From CAYPPG01 sp964412555 (lineage in GTDB: Bacteria > Hinthialibacterota > Hinthialibacteria > Hinthialibacterales > Hinthialibacteraceae): 29,045 nt of DNA. The stretch lies in assembly GCA_964412555.1 (NCBI GenBank), contig CAYPPG010000083.1, positions 1-29,045 on the forward strand, given 5' to 3'. Position 1 is the first letter of the stretch; each line of letters opens with the position of its first letter. Under the pieces are notes generated by a model that was given only the letters and a program-made list of their open reading frames with translations, ran no database searches and was not told where the DNA came from. This document shows positions 7,101 to 15,632 of this stretch, one piece after another. Both the position numbers and the translations under genes were made by a program.

Positions 7101-8936
7101 ATGAAACAATTCGATTTCAACTATCCACCATTATTCCTCGGAATGATATTGGTCTTGCAGGCATTCCTCCTCGGATGTGCGAAAAAGCCTCCGGTGGAAA
7201 AACGGCCTGATCCCGATCTTGTTGCCATCTCATATGACGGAAAAACAATTACCGCACAGGATATCTTGATCGCATTTCAAGAATCGCACGATTTCTCCGA
7301 AATCATCTATACACCGCAAGTCGACGATCCAGGAGATTTAATCGAACAAATCGGGAAAACTCTCGCTTTTGACCGTTACACAGCCTCGTTTGCTTACAGA
7401 CAACAATTGAATCAGCGCGAATCCTTTCATCAATATCATCGCGATAACCTCAACAACGAATTATATCAAATCATTTTGGATACAGACGTATTCAAAACCA
7501 TCCATTTTGAGGAAAGCGAAATTCGCCAATATTACGACGAAAACAAACGCAGTCTCTTCATGATGAAAGACAGCAATGCGTACGCCATCCGTGGCATCTG
7601 GATCGATACCACGCGCCGGTCCGAAGAAAAAGCGTGGGAACGGGCCAACGAAGCGTACAAGATGCTGGAACAAGGAACATCGTTCGAAACAGTCGCTCGA
7701 CAATATTCCGACGCCGATTATATGAAACGAGGCAAAGAAAATCGAATCACTCCCGGCACTGCCAATCCGGAAATCGAACGAAAGTTGAACCAGCTCCAAA
7801 AAGGCGAATATACCGAACCGTTTCAATTGAACGATAAAATCTATATTTTTTATCTGATCGAATTCATCGAACCGGAATATGTCCCCTACGAAAAAGCTCG
7901 TGAATTGGTCGTACAGCATATGACCACCAATAAACAAAACAGAGAAGTGTATTTTTTAACACAAGAACTCCTAAAGAAACACGGATGTATGGTGAATGCG
8001 GAGTTACTCAACTCCATTCAGGATACGGATCCATCTACTCTCATCCTCTCCGCTCCGGGTGTTTACGAATTGACGCTCGCAGAATTTTTAGCATTGGCCG
8101 CCGAACACCAAAAATGGACATTAAAAGAAAAACAAGACTATTTAAACTTCCTAGTTAATAAAGTGGCGTTTTTAGCAGAGGCTAAAAGCCGAGGATATAC
8201 CGAAGAGGACGTGAAACCCGCTCTTCATTATTGGGATACCAAATATCTTGCCGAGCAATACATCAAGCTGAAGGTTGCAGAAACCCCACTGACCGAAAAA
8301 CAAATGAAGGATTTTTACGAGAAAAACCAAGACGAATCCTACTTCAAAACGCCGGAATATTACGATTTATACCATTTATTTGTTCGAGCGGAATTCGATC
8401 CCAGCTTTACCCACTATCAAACCTTAGCCAATTTCGAAAAAGCCAGGCAGCAGTTGGAAATGGCATGGCAGGAAATGGCAAACGGGAAATCGTTTCAGCA
8501 AGTGATCACTCCTTTTACCAACAATCCCGCGATTGGCACCGCTGGACATTTGGGAGTTCTCACACTAGGACAACTCGATCCCGCCACCAGTTCGATTGTC
8601 GGAGAAATGGAAGCCGGCGAAATCTGCCCACCAGAGCGTATTTTCAGCCATCCCCAAGAACAGTACGGATATGAATTGTTTTATGTGAAAGACATCATCC
8701 CCCCGCGTCCAATGAAGTATGAGGAAGCAAGACGTGTCATTCAAAACCGATTTGTACAAGGCCGATTCAAACAGATCAAAGAAGAATTAAAACAAGAATT
8801 CGAAGAAAAACATGATTTCACGATCAATGAGGAAGCCATCGATAAAATCGTGCACTACTTGAAGCGCCTGGCAAAACGGTACGATCTACGCGATGACATT
8901 ACCTATTACGAACGAGCGAATGGAACGGAACAATAA
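7101..8936 (+). CDS. Lipoprotein with two parvulin-type isomerase domains
   Basis: A 611-residue precursor. The signal peptide ends in a lipobox LLGC with the acylated cysteine at residue 26, followed by AKKPP. An N-terminal SurA/PrsA-like helical region (about 45-150) precedes two degenerate parvulin domains. The first is at about 155-270 (GTSFETVARQYSDADYMKRG, LQKGEYTEPFQLNDKIYIFYL). The second is at about 420-545 (YDLYHLFVRAEF, GKSFQQV, GTAGHLGVLTLGQLD, QYGYELFYVKDI). Such proteins are envelope foldases facing the periplasm. The domains are weakly conserved, so chaperone work may outweigh catalysis. The ATG at 7101 is preferred because an upstream one at 7086 would overlap the GT2 gene and lengthen the signal peptide. 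It is tightly coupled to that gene. Confidence 0.82.
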   Translation: MKQFDFNYPPLFLGMILVLQAFLLGCAKKPPVEKRPDPDLVAISYDGKTITAQDILIAFQESHDFSEIIYTPQVDDPGDLIEQIGKTLAFDRYTASFAYRQQLNQRESFHQYHRDNLNNELYQIILDTDVFKTIHFEESEIRQYYDENKRSLFMMKDSNAYAIRGIWIDTTRRSEEKAWERANEAYKMLEQGTSFETVARQYSDADYMKRGKENRITPGTANPEIERKLNQLQKGEYTEPFQLNDKIYIFYLIEFIEPEYVPYEKARELVVQHMTTNKQNREVYFLTQELLKKHGCMVNAELLNSIQDTDPSTLILSAPGVYELTLAEFLALAAEHQKWTLKEKQDYLNFLVNKVAFLAEAKSRGYTEEDVKPALHYWDTKYLAEQYIKLKVAETPLTEKQMKDFYEKNQDESYFKTPEYYDLYHLFVRAEFDPSFTHYQTLANFEKARQQLEMAWQEMANGKSFQQVITPFTNNPAIGTAGHLGVLTLGQLDPATSSIVGEMEAGEICPPERIFSHPQEQYGYELFYVKDIIPPRPMKYEEARRVIQNRFVQGRFKQIKEELKQEFEEKHDFTINEEAIDKIVHYLKRLAKRYDLRDDITYYERANGTEQ

Positions 8937-8959
8937 CGTTTTTGAAAGAGAGTAGCTCC

Positions 8960-11068
8960 ATGTCGAATCGGACGGATGTTTACCTTCATCTCTTCTGGCA
9001 TCAACATCAACCTTGGTATATTGATCCTCAAACCAAAAAGAGTGTTCTCCCATGGGTTCGCCTTCATGGTGTCAAGGATTACTACGATATTGCAGAGCTC
9101 TGCCAACGATTTGATGGTTGGAAACAGACAATCAATCTCGTCCCTTCCCTGCTGGATCAACTTCTGATGTACACAGAAGGGCAACTGACCGATACCTCGC
9201 TCGAATTAAGCCGTAAACCGGTTGAGGAACTCACCCAGGATGATCGGGAATTTATCTTGAAGCGTTTTTTCGACGCCTATGCCTTACGATTGATTCACCC
9301 CTTCCCCCGCTACGACGAATTGTATCACAAGCGCGGAGAATCCCTCGAACGTTCTCTCAAACAGTTTACGGATCAAGATATTCTGGATCTCCAAGTGTGG
9401 CACAATCTCTCGTGGATCGATCCAATCTGGCGGGAAAATCCGAAACATCCTCTCGCCGAATTGGTCAAGAAACAGCGGGATTATACGGAAAATGAAAAAC
9501 AAACCGTTCTCGATTTTCAAATCGAGATCATGAAGAAAATCATCCCGATTCACAAACAACTTTATCAAGAGAAAAAACTGGAAGTCACTTGCTCTCCCTA
9601 TTTCCATCCCATTCTTCCTTTATTGTACGACAGTTCCATCGCCCGTGTTTCCAATCCACATGATCCGGTTCCCGATCCGCCTTTTCGTTGTCCGGAAGAT
9701 GCCCGTTGGCATATCCGGGAAGGGCTGAATCGCTTTGAAGAGATCATGGGTTTTCGGCCGGCTGGGATGTGGCCCTCGGAAGGATCCGTATCCGATCAAG
9801 CATGTTCGTTGTTGGCCGAGGAAGGAATGACCTTCTTCGCAACCGATGAAGCCATTCTTTTCGGCTCGATGTTCATAAAACAAAGCCAGCCGCCGGATCG
9901 TTCCCAATTATTCCGTCTCCACCGCTTGAAAACAAATAAAGGCGAAATCGATTGTGCCTTTCGCGATCACGGTCTTTCCGACTTGATCGGATTTATGTAT
10001 CAAGACAAAGATGGTAAAGAAGCGGCGAATGATTTTATCGACAAGTTGAAGGAGATCGGGAGGGATTGGAAAGGAAACGTCCCCCCCTTGGTCACGGTAC
10101 TGTTGGACGGTGAAAATTGTTGGGAATTTTATCCCCGGGATGGCCATGATTTTCTTTACTATCTGATCGAAGGGATTGTAAAGGATCCGCAAATCCACCC
10201 AACCACAATTCCCGAATATCGTTCCCAATTTCCAACCGAACCGACCCTGAGATCCATTTTCCCCGGATCATGGATCAATCGAAATTTCCGCATTTGGATC
10301 GGTCATCACGAAGACAACGCGGCTTGGCATTTCCTTCGGCAGGCACGGGAGTTGCTCGTACAACACGAGAATCAAATGAGCGAAAAGCATCGCGAAGAAG
10401 CCTGGAAAGCACTTCATATCGCAGAAGGAAGTGATTGGTTCTGGTGGTACGGAGACGAACATTCCACGATTCATGACATGATCTTCGATGCCCTCTTCCG
10501 CGACCACCTCTCCCAAATCTATGACTTGGTAGGCGAACCGGTTCCGGAAGCGCTGAAACGGCCCATCAAAGAAAAACGGAAAAAAGCCGTCAGTGGAGGA
10601 ATCCTTTTCCGTAAACCGCGGCTTACCGGCAAAACAGATAGCTATTATGAATGGGTGGGGTGCCGTACCATTTCCGCCAGCAGCGGCGGCGGTGCGATGC
10701 ATCAAGCGGTGGATATGGAAGCGGAACTACGATATGGACGGAACAATGGTCACCTTTGCTTTTTAATCCGTTTCGTGGATTCGGTCAAATTCAACGAAAA
10801 CACAAAAATCGTGGTACAAATCACAAAACCGGTTGTCAAAAGCATCCAAATCAATCCACCCACGGAAGGAACGAAAATCACCATTAATCAAAATCACATT
10901 GAAGGATTCCTCGATCTGACGGCGGCGGGACTCGAATCCCATCAGGAAGTATGGTTCTTTTTCCAATTCGAACCGGAAAATGAACCCAGTTATTCGCTTC
11001 CACACGAATGCGAACTTCACTCCCAAGAATACAAATTGAAAAATACCAGTATCTATTGGTTTATTTAA
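8960..11068 (+). CDS. GH57 family alpha-glucan hydrolase (alpha-amylase/alpha-mannosidase type)
   Basis: A 702-residue cytoplasmic protein. It opens with the family 57 strand VYLHLFWHQHQPWY (residues 7-20), with its HQHQPWY metal or substrate motif. The nucleophile is predicted at E274 in GMWPSEGSVS and the acid at D383 in LLDGENCWEFYP. Both are hallmark GH57 motifs. After the barrel and helical region, from about residue 555, comes a beta-rich domain (YYEWVGCRT, GAMHQAVDMEAELRYG) typical of the COG1449 group. GH57 enzymes cleave or transfer alpha-glucan such as glycogen, and the exact specificity cannot be read here. The ATG at 8960 with GAGAG upstream is preferred to a TTG at 8942. It lies 23 bases after the lipoprotein gene, so cotranscription is likely. 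Confidence 0.92.
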   Translation: MSNRTDVYLHLFWHQHQPWYIDPQTKKSVLPWVRLHGVKDYYDIAELCQRFDGWKQTINLVPSLLDQLLMYTEGQLTDTSLELSRKPVEELTQDDREFILKRFFDAYALRLIHPFPRYDELYHKRGESLERSLKQFTDQDILDLQVWHNLSWIDPIWRENPKHPLAELVKKQRDYTENEKQTVLDFQIEIMKKIIPIHKQLYQEKKLEVTCSPYFHPILPLLYDSSIARVSNPHDPVPDPPFRCPEDARWHIREGLNRFEEIMGFRPAGMWPSEGSVSDQACSLLAEEGMTFFATDEAILFGSMFIKQSQPPDRSQLFRLHRLKTNKGEIDCAFRDHGLSDLIGFMYQDKDGKEAANDFIDKLKEIGRDWKGNVPPLVTVLLDGENCWEFYPRDGHDFLYYLIEGIVKDPQIHPTTIPEYRSQFPTEPTLRSIFPGSWINRNFRIWIGHHEDNAAWHFLRQARELLVQHENQMSEKHREEAWKALHIAEGSDWFWWYGDEHSTIHDMIFDALFRDHLSQIYDLVGEPVPEALKRPIKEKRKKAVSGGILFRKPRLTGKTDSYYEWVGCRTISASSGGGAMHQAVDMEAELRYGRNNGHLCFLIRFVDSVKFNENTKIVVQITKPVVKSIQINPPTEGTKITINQNHIEGFLDLTAAGLESHQEVWFFFQFEPENEPSYSLPHECELHSQEYKLKNTSIYWFI

Positions 11069-11127
11069 ACATCGAAAAGAGAAATGAACATCCGTTTTTT
11101 TATCGTAATTGGGATCAAGATAAAACA

Positions 11128-11925
11128 ATGAACCAAGTCACCTGTTTTCCATCCAACCGTGTTTTTTCACTTGCGACATCACTATTCGTGATGACACTGT
11201 TCGGAGTTCTCCCGTCTCATGCCGAGTCGGCAAAAGAAGCCCGCATTCCCGCCGGCGAAGTCCTGGAACGAGCGGCGGAAGCATGGGAAACCATCCACGA
11301 TTATCAAGCCGTCATCCATCTCCTCGAAGAAAAACCGGGACAAGGAGTCAAAGAAAATTGGGCTCAGGTTTCAGTCGTTCAAGCGACACAAGAAACGTCC
11401 GAAACCGGCTCGGTCTGCTTGATCGAGTTATTCAATCAACCGGTATCGCTCATCAACAAAGCATCGCCAACCATCGAAAATAGTACTCGCCCCACACCAA
11501 ACAAAAAGTATTTCTCCGATGGCGTTATCTTGTACACCATCGATCCGAAAGGAAATACCGTAACCATTGAATATTTGGATCAAAGCGGGCCGTTACCGGA
11601 GTTTATGCAACTCGCAGGATTCTTGGAATTGGATATCGAAGAATTGAAAGAGAAGGCATACCTCGATGATGTGGTGTTGGATGTTCCGATTGACAATACC
11701 CCAACCTACCGTGTGACAATCAATCCACGGCAAAAAGTCCGTGATATCGAACCAACACGCTACATTTGGATCGACCGTGAAACCTATCTGCCAAAACGCT
11801 TTGCCTATGAAGCCGAATTATCCGGAAAAGTAGAATTCCTGCAATACATCATCAATCAAAACCTCAAAACGGAACAACTCATCCCGATTGTCAAGAATCC
11901 AAAGGTATTCGATTTGCGAAAATAA
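11128..11925 (+). CDS. LolA-like periplasmic protein (outer-membrane lipoprotein-sorting superfamily)
   Basis: A 265-residue precursor. Residues 1-32 form a signal peptide ending in LPSHA. The mature part starts with a helix containing EVLERAAEAWETIHDYQAVI (about 42-61), the usual opening of LolA/LppX-fold proteins. It continues with beta strands that include KYFSDGVILYTIDP and ends with YIWIDRETYLPKRFAYE and GKVEFLQYI, the strand pattern that closes this half-barrel fold. Members carry lipid or lipoprotein through the periplasm. There is no cysteine lipobox. The frame is open upstream to 11008, but the ATG at 11128 gives the signal peptide. No LolB or LolCDE is in the window, so the cargo is unknown and the family call is moderate. 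Confidence 0.6.
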   Translation: MNQVTCFPSNRVFSLATSLFVMTLFGVLPSHAESAKEARIPAGEVLERAAEAWETIHDYQAVIHLLEEKPGQGVKENWAQVSVVQATQETSETGSVCLIELFNQPVSLINKASPTIENSTRPTPNKKYFSDGVILYTIDPKGNTVTIEYLDQSGPLPEFMQLAGFLELDIEELKEKAYLDDVVLDVPIDNTPTYRVTINPRQKVRDIEPTRYIWIDRETYLPKRFAYEAELSGKVEFLQYIINQNLKTEQLIPIVKNPKVFDLRK

Positions 11926-11964
11926 TTCTACCTTCCCCCTCAAGTAACCCTTGATGATCCTGAT

Positions 11965-12093
11965 ATGCAAAACGTCGAAGCGGCTCTCATTCGTGCCGCT
12001 AAAAAAGCGAAAGAAAGAGCCGAAAAAAACAACTCACCTTTCTATATTTACGAAAATGGAAAAATCGTCGATCTCAATAAGAAATTAGAATAA
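11965..12093 (+). CDS. Small 42-residue ORF, antitoxin-like in pattern
   Basis: The product begins MQNVEAALIRAAKKAKE, continues RAEKNNSPFYIYENGK and ends IVDLNKKLE. It has an amphipathic, Ala- and Lys-rich helix followed by a beta hairpin with an xxDGKIV-like turn (ENGKIVDL). This resembles very short proteins found next to toxin-antitoxin genes and in isolation in many genomes, but I have no named family for it. In-frame codons upstream read VTLDDPD and look coding, with no start codon before the preceding gene's stop, so the gene may have lost its 5' end. No ribosome-binding site is clear. No toxin lies downstream. The gap from 11926 to 12189 otherwise holds a repeat at 12112-12130. Confidence 0.4.
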   Translation: MQNVEAALIRAAKKAKERAEKNNSPFYIYENGKIVDLNKKLE

Positions 12094-12111
12094 ACTTTCC
12101 AACTACCAAAC

Positions 12112-12130
12112 GCAGGCGTGGATGTCCTGC
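12112..12130. repeat. Palindromic element, possible second copy of a dispersed repeat
   Basis: GCAGG and CCTGC (12112-12116 and 12126-12130) flank a 9-base loop containing GGATGT. The GGATGTCC core matches the reverse complement of the hairpin at 418-438. It lies in the convergent gap before the end of fapA, a usual place for such elements. Bidirectional transcription stop is possible, but there is no T tract. Confidence 0.3.
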
Positions 12131-12189
12131 CATTGGCACCTGAAGATTTGTGGAAATAAACCAATACTAACTCGAATATCCCGCCGGAC

Positions 12190-13734
12190 TCACTTCTTCT
12201 TATCCGATTTTTGCTCTCCCCCTTTTCCTTTCTTTTCTTCCCCCTCTTTATAGGCAAACAATTCCACCGAATCACCAACCAAAGCATAGATAACTTTGGT
12301 ATTTTTGGCATAAATCGGATACCTGACTCCCATAATCTGAACGATGGTACCCGGCCATGTCGTATCCCGGACCACAACTCCCTTTTGCTGCTTCTTTCCC
12401 GCCTTGATTTGGGAATCCAGCGATTGAATTTCACTCTTTTTCTTTTTGATTTCTCCTTGCAATTGCATACCAGAGCGAACCAATTTCAAACGGAGTGCTT
12501 CTTTCTCCGGGGGGAGTTTCCCGGTTGCTTTTACTTTGTCGATCACCTGTAGTGCATCCCTCATTTTGCGGTGATTTTCGAGTAGCGGTTTGATTTTCTT
12601 TTCCAAGACAACTCGTTCTTCTTTCAGTTTCATCACTTGCTCGCCAATCTCGACAAGTGTTTTAACGCCGATTTCCGAACCAATGAACGTCGCCGCAATT
12701 TCTTTTTCCGCTGAAATATGCCCCCCCACGATGACCGCTTTATTGCCGGAAACCAACACTCGATTCAGGGATTTAATTCTCGAATTGGTCACTGCTCCAT
12801 CGATCACTACATCTCCTTGCGCCTCAATTTTTCCACCGTTCACGAATTTTGCAATGACATCTCCATCTGCCTTGATATGGGCTTTGTCTCCTCCCTGAAT
12901 TCCAGCATTGATAAAGATATTTCCTCCGGCGGAGAGTTCTGCCCCTTCTACCAAGCCGTTGATATGAAGATCGTTTCCGGCACGGACTTTGAAATCTGTC
13001 AATACCCCGCCGGAAATCACGACAGTCTCCTCGTACTCAATGTTCCCCGTCTTGAAACTGACATCTCCTTGAACAGAGAGCGTTTGGGTAACGGTTACTT
13101 TATCGCCTTCCCGACAAACCACCCCGTGGATTTCAGAATACAGTTCTTTTCCATCCTCGCTGATTCGCACTCCTTTACCGGCGGGGAACTTGATTTCTTT
13201 ACCGGGATTTGCCGGAATTTCCAACCCATAGACATTTTCTCCCGGTTCCCCTTCGGTTGGATCGATCATACGAGCCATCAATTGATTTTCATCCACTTGC
13301 AGAATGTGATGCTGTTCCTTCCAATCAACCCGTCCGGCGCGTTCCACCAACTTAGCGCCTTGGAGAACGGAAAGATCGATTTCCCACTTCACCTTGCCAT
13401 CCTCCCCATGTTTGGGAAACCGCCCTTTTGCCACCATGACTTCTTTGTTGAATTTTTTCTCTGAAAAGATTGACTTAACCGCTTCTTTGTTGATGCCGTG
13501 CAGATTGTGCTGCTGTTCTAAAAACCGAACGATATCTTCTGGGGTATAATTCTCACTATACTCCAAATCCACTTCCAATTTGACATTCATTTGATCAGGA
13601 GAAACATTCACAGAAAGACCATCTCCCCATACGAACTCTTTCTCTGTTGTCTCCTCCGGTGAAGTTTGAGACTCGTCCTTTTTGTCTGGTTCGGGTTCTT
13701 TGTCGTTATTGAGAATACTTGTATTTTCAACCAT
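12190..13734 (-). CDS. FapA family protein (DUF342)
   Basis: A 514-residue cytoplasmic protein of the FapA (DUF342) type. An acidic low-complexity N-terminus (about 1-35) precedes the FapA N-terminal domain, which includes the DPTEGEPGENVYG motif. Next comes a right-handed beta-helix of repeated short strands (GDVSFKTGNIEYEETVVISGG, GNDLHINGLVEGA, GGNIFINAGIQGG, GDVIAKFVNGGKIEAQGDV). Then a coiled coil runs from about 370 to 455, followed by a small beta domain and a Lys-rich tail. In Vibrio, FapA affects flagellar pole localisation, but homologues occur widely and no flagellar gene is present here. A TTG at 13773 opens the frame, but the ATG at 13734 with GGATGG upstream is preferred. It diverges from the tol operon. 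Confidence 0.88.
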   Translation of the reverse strand: MVENTSILNNDKEPEPDKKDESQTSPEETTEKEFVWGDGLSVNVSPDQMNVKLEVDLEYSENYTPEDIVRFLEQQHNLHGINKEAVKSIFSEKKFNKEVMVAKGRFPKHGEDGKVKWEIDLSVLQGAKLVERAGRVDWKEQHHILQVDENQLMARMIDPTEGEPGENVYGLEIPANPGKEIKFPAGKGVRISEDGKELYSEIHGVVCREGDKVTVTQTLSVQGDVSFKTGNIEYEETVVISGGVLTDFKVRAGNDLHINGLVEGAELSAGGNIFINAGIQGGDKAHIKADGDVIAKFVNGGKIEAQGDVVIDGAVTNSRIKSLNRVLVSGNKAVIVGGHISAEKEIAATFIGSEIGVKTLVEIGEQVMKLKEERVVLEKKIKPLLENHRKMRDALQVIDKVKATGKLPPEKEALRLKLVRSGMQLQGEIKKKKSEIQSLDSQIKAGKKQQKGVVVRDTTWPGTIVQIMGVRYPIYAKNTKVIYALVGDSVELFAYKEGEEKKGKGGEQKSDKKK

Positions 13735-13828
13735 CACGCCATCCAGTTTCCAAGCATTTGGTAATGAATTCAACCTTTCTTAGAAAAATTCTTACCAAGA
13801 TATATCATTTTCCCCAAAAAGTGTGTAT

Positions 13829-13834
13829 ATTATA
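13829..13834 (-). promoter_or_regulatory. Candidate -10 box for fapA
   Basis: The minus strand reads TATAAT, with a start expected near 13822 and a leader of about 88 bases before the ATG at 13734. A weak TTAAAT lies 17 bases upstream. The box faces the divergent palindrome at 13853-13869. Confidence 0.35.
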
Positions 13835-13852
13835 GCAACCATAATATGGATA

Positions 13853-13869
13853 TTTAACAACTTGTTAAA
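13853..13869. promoter_or_regulatory. Operator-like palindrome between fapA and the tol operon
   Basis: TTTAACAA-C-TTGTTAAA is a perfect inverted repeat with one central base. It lies upstream of both divergent promoters. A related imperfect site, ACAAG-TT-CTTGT, lies at 13893-13904 and overlaps the -35 box of the tol-side promoter. One regulator could control both directions. Confidence 0.4.
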
Positions 13870-13900
13870 AAAGCCTCTCATGATTGAATGTAACAAGTTC

Positions 13901-13928
13901 TTGTCTAAAAGAAAGCCCTTGGTATAGT
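13901..13928 (+). promoter_or_regulatory. Candidate promoter of the LysM-tol-pal operon
   Basis: TTGTCT (13901-13906) and TATAGT (13923-13928) are separated by 16 bases. The expected start near 13935 leaves about 63 bases of leader before the ATG at 13998. No other strong promoter is evident before tolQ. Confidence 0.45.
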
Positions 13929-13997
13929 ATTGAAACTATTATACATGAATTGAGCGCTATAATAAACGTTTTGATACAATTTTGGAGATATTGGATC

Positions 13998-14789
13998 ATG
14001 ATTCACATCCGCCGCTTCACCCAACTCTTATTCTGCTTGGTTATTGTCTCTACCCTTATTTCCTGTAGTTCGAGAGAATTACGGGAACTGCAACAATCGG
14101 TCAACAACTTGGAAATGCGTGTCTATCGTTACCAACAGGAAACCAGTAAAGAAACCACACAAACGACGTCAACGTTAAGCGAAGTCAACGAATCCATCAG
14201 TTCGGCTTTTCGGGAAATCCGATACGCGCAATCCAATCTGGAAAGTATGATGAATCAACTATCCACCCGTGTCGCCGAACTGGAACGAAAAGTGGAACGT
14301 TTAAACGAACGGATGAACCGCGTGGATACCAACTCCACGGAATCCTATTCTGTTCTGACGGAAAATCTCAATCAGGTACGCGAAAACACGAAAGAACAAA
14401 TCAATCAACAAGTGAGTGATCTACGAAATGAAATTCGGCAGTTATCCTCTCAACTTGGATCACTTCGCCAACAATCCGATCAGAGCCGTAATGAACTCGA
14501 ATCCAGGTTGAATGCAAGGATTTCCACGCTTGAATCCAACACAAGAACGGTTTATGAACAAATCCTCAAAGAACTTGGAATTGCCTCTTCAATGAAAGAA
14601 ACCTCCCCCACAACGAAAACAAGCCAAGAAAGTTACGAAGGCCAAATACATATCGTTAAAAGTGGGGATACTTTATCGAAAATCGCCGAAGAGTATCAGG
14701 TTACCATGCGGGCTATTCAAGATTTGAACGGGATTTCTGATCCGTCGAAAATTATAATCGGCCAGCGCCTTCGAATCCCATCGAACTAA
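13998..14789 (+). CDS. Coiled-coil lipoprotein with C-terminal LysM domain
   Basis: A 263-residue precursor with a signal peptide and lipobox LISC (acylated Cys at 23). Residues about 27-190 are a long coiled coil rich in Gln, Asn, Glu and Arg with heptad leucines (ELQQSVNNLEMRVYRYQQE, VAELERKVERLNERMNRVD, LSSQLGSLRQQ). The C-terminal LysM (about 216-261) contains HIVKSGDTLSKIAEEYQV and GQRLRIPSN and binds peptidoglycan. The lipid anchor, coil and LysM suggest a tether between membrane and cell wall. In many bacteria a coiled-coil protein (CpoB/YbgF) travels with tol-pal, downstream of pal. Here the coiled-coil protein lies just before tolQ, which may be a functional counterpart. The ATG at 13998 is chosen for its signal peptide and nearby GGAT. 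Confidence 0.82.
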   Translation: MIHIRRFTQLLFCLVIVSTLISCSSRELRELQQSVNNLEMRVYRYQQETSKETTQTTSTLSEVNESISSAFREIRYAQSNLESMMNQLSTRVAELERKVERLNERMNRVDTNSTESYSVLTENLNQVRENTKEQINQQVSDLRNEIRQLSSQLGSLRQQSDQSRNELESRLNARISTLESNTRTVYEQILKELGIASSMKETSPTTKTSQESYEGQIHIVKSGDTLSKIAEEYQVTMRAIQDLNGISDPSKIIIGQRLRIPSN

Positions 14790-14822
14790 ATGGAAGGCTA
14801 AGGAAAGGATCTTGATGAACTA

Positions 14823-15632
14823 ATGCAAGAAAGTTTGATCGCTTTGGTAACCGTCAATCAGTTAGGCTCTGTTTTTCATCACGTTTTCGGCGGATCGTTA
14901 CTCGGTAAGTTTATTTATCTTTCTTTGTTTCTTCTTTCCATTATCACATGGTCGATCATTATCAAAAAGATATCCGATCTGCGAGTGGAAAAAAAACGTG
15001 CCGACGAATTTCGAAAATTATTCAATCGATTGGAAGGGAACATTGTCGCGTTGTCCCAGGAAGGAATCATTCCAGCCAACAGCCCCGCCCGGCTGTTCGT
15101 CTCTGCGTATGAAGAACTGCGTCTCTGGGCAACACTTGATCGCGAACGAAATTGCATCGTCGCTGAACGTCCGGTAATCCCCGCACTTGAACGAACACTG
15201 GACCGTGCCATCGAAATCGAAAAGGGGATTTGGGAGCGAGGAACAACTTTCTTGGCCACAACTGCCAGCAGTTCTCCTCTGTTAGGGCTGTTAGGTACGG
15301 TATGGGGTATATACATGGCCTTTCAGGAAATGGGCAGTGAAGGCAGCGCGAATCTCAGCACGGTTGCACCGGCTCTCTCTGAAGCATTGTTGACAACAGT
15401 TGCCGGTTTGCTGGTGGCGATACCGGCGGTATTTGCTCACAATGGTATTTTGCGGGCGGTACGAAACATCGAAAATCAATTGGAAAATTTTTCCAATGAA
15501 ATCATCAACCATTTTGACCGCCAGGTCGTGATCAACAGACATACAGCCAACCCTTCTCCAAAAGGTGCGGCTCCCCGAAGGAGATCCGATGGCTCCAAGA
15601 AAAGTACGGTACCGAAGCGAGTTGCTGACTGA
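14823..15632 (+). CDS. tolQ: TolQ (MotA/TolQ/ExbB proton channel family)
   Basis: A 269-residue inner-membrane protein with three helices at about 30-47, 145-168 and 186-207. The second and third carry the family signature TTASSSPLLGLLGTVWGIYMAF and ALLTTVAGLLVAIPAVFAHN, which line the proton path with TolR. TolQ and TolR use the proton motive force to energise TolA, which pulls Pal and TolB during division to constrict the outer membrane. The C-terminus is a basic tail (SPKGAAPRRRSDGSKK) that overlaps the tolR start by 44 bases. AAGGA lies about 15 bases upstream of the ATG, a rather long spacing. It could equally be called ExbB by sequence, but the tolB and pal neighbours point to TolQ. Confidence 0.93.
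   Translation: MQESLIALVTVNQLGSVFHHVFGGSLLGKFIYLSLFLLSIITWSIIIKKISDLRVEKKRADEFRKLFNRLEGNIVALSQEGIIPANSPARLFVSAYEELRLWATLDRERNCIVAERPVIPALERTLDRAIEIEKGIWERGTTFLATTASSSPLLGLLGTVWGIYMAFQEMGSEGSANLSTVAPALSEALLTTVAGLLVAIPAVFAHNGILRAVRNIENQLENFSNEIINHFDRQVVINRHTANPSPKGAAPRRRSDGSKKSTVPKRVAD

Noticed and set aside
12718..13464. A 248-residue frame antisense to fapA
   Set aside because: The minus-strand product is a clear FapA protein. The antisense frame has no recognisable domain and is open through codon bias.
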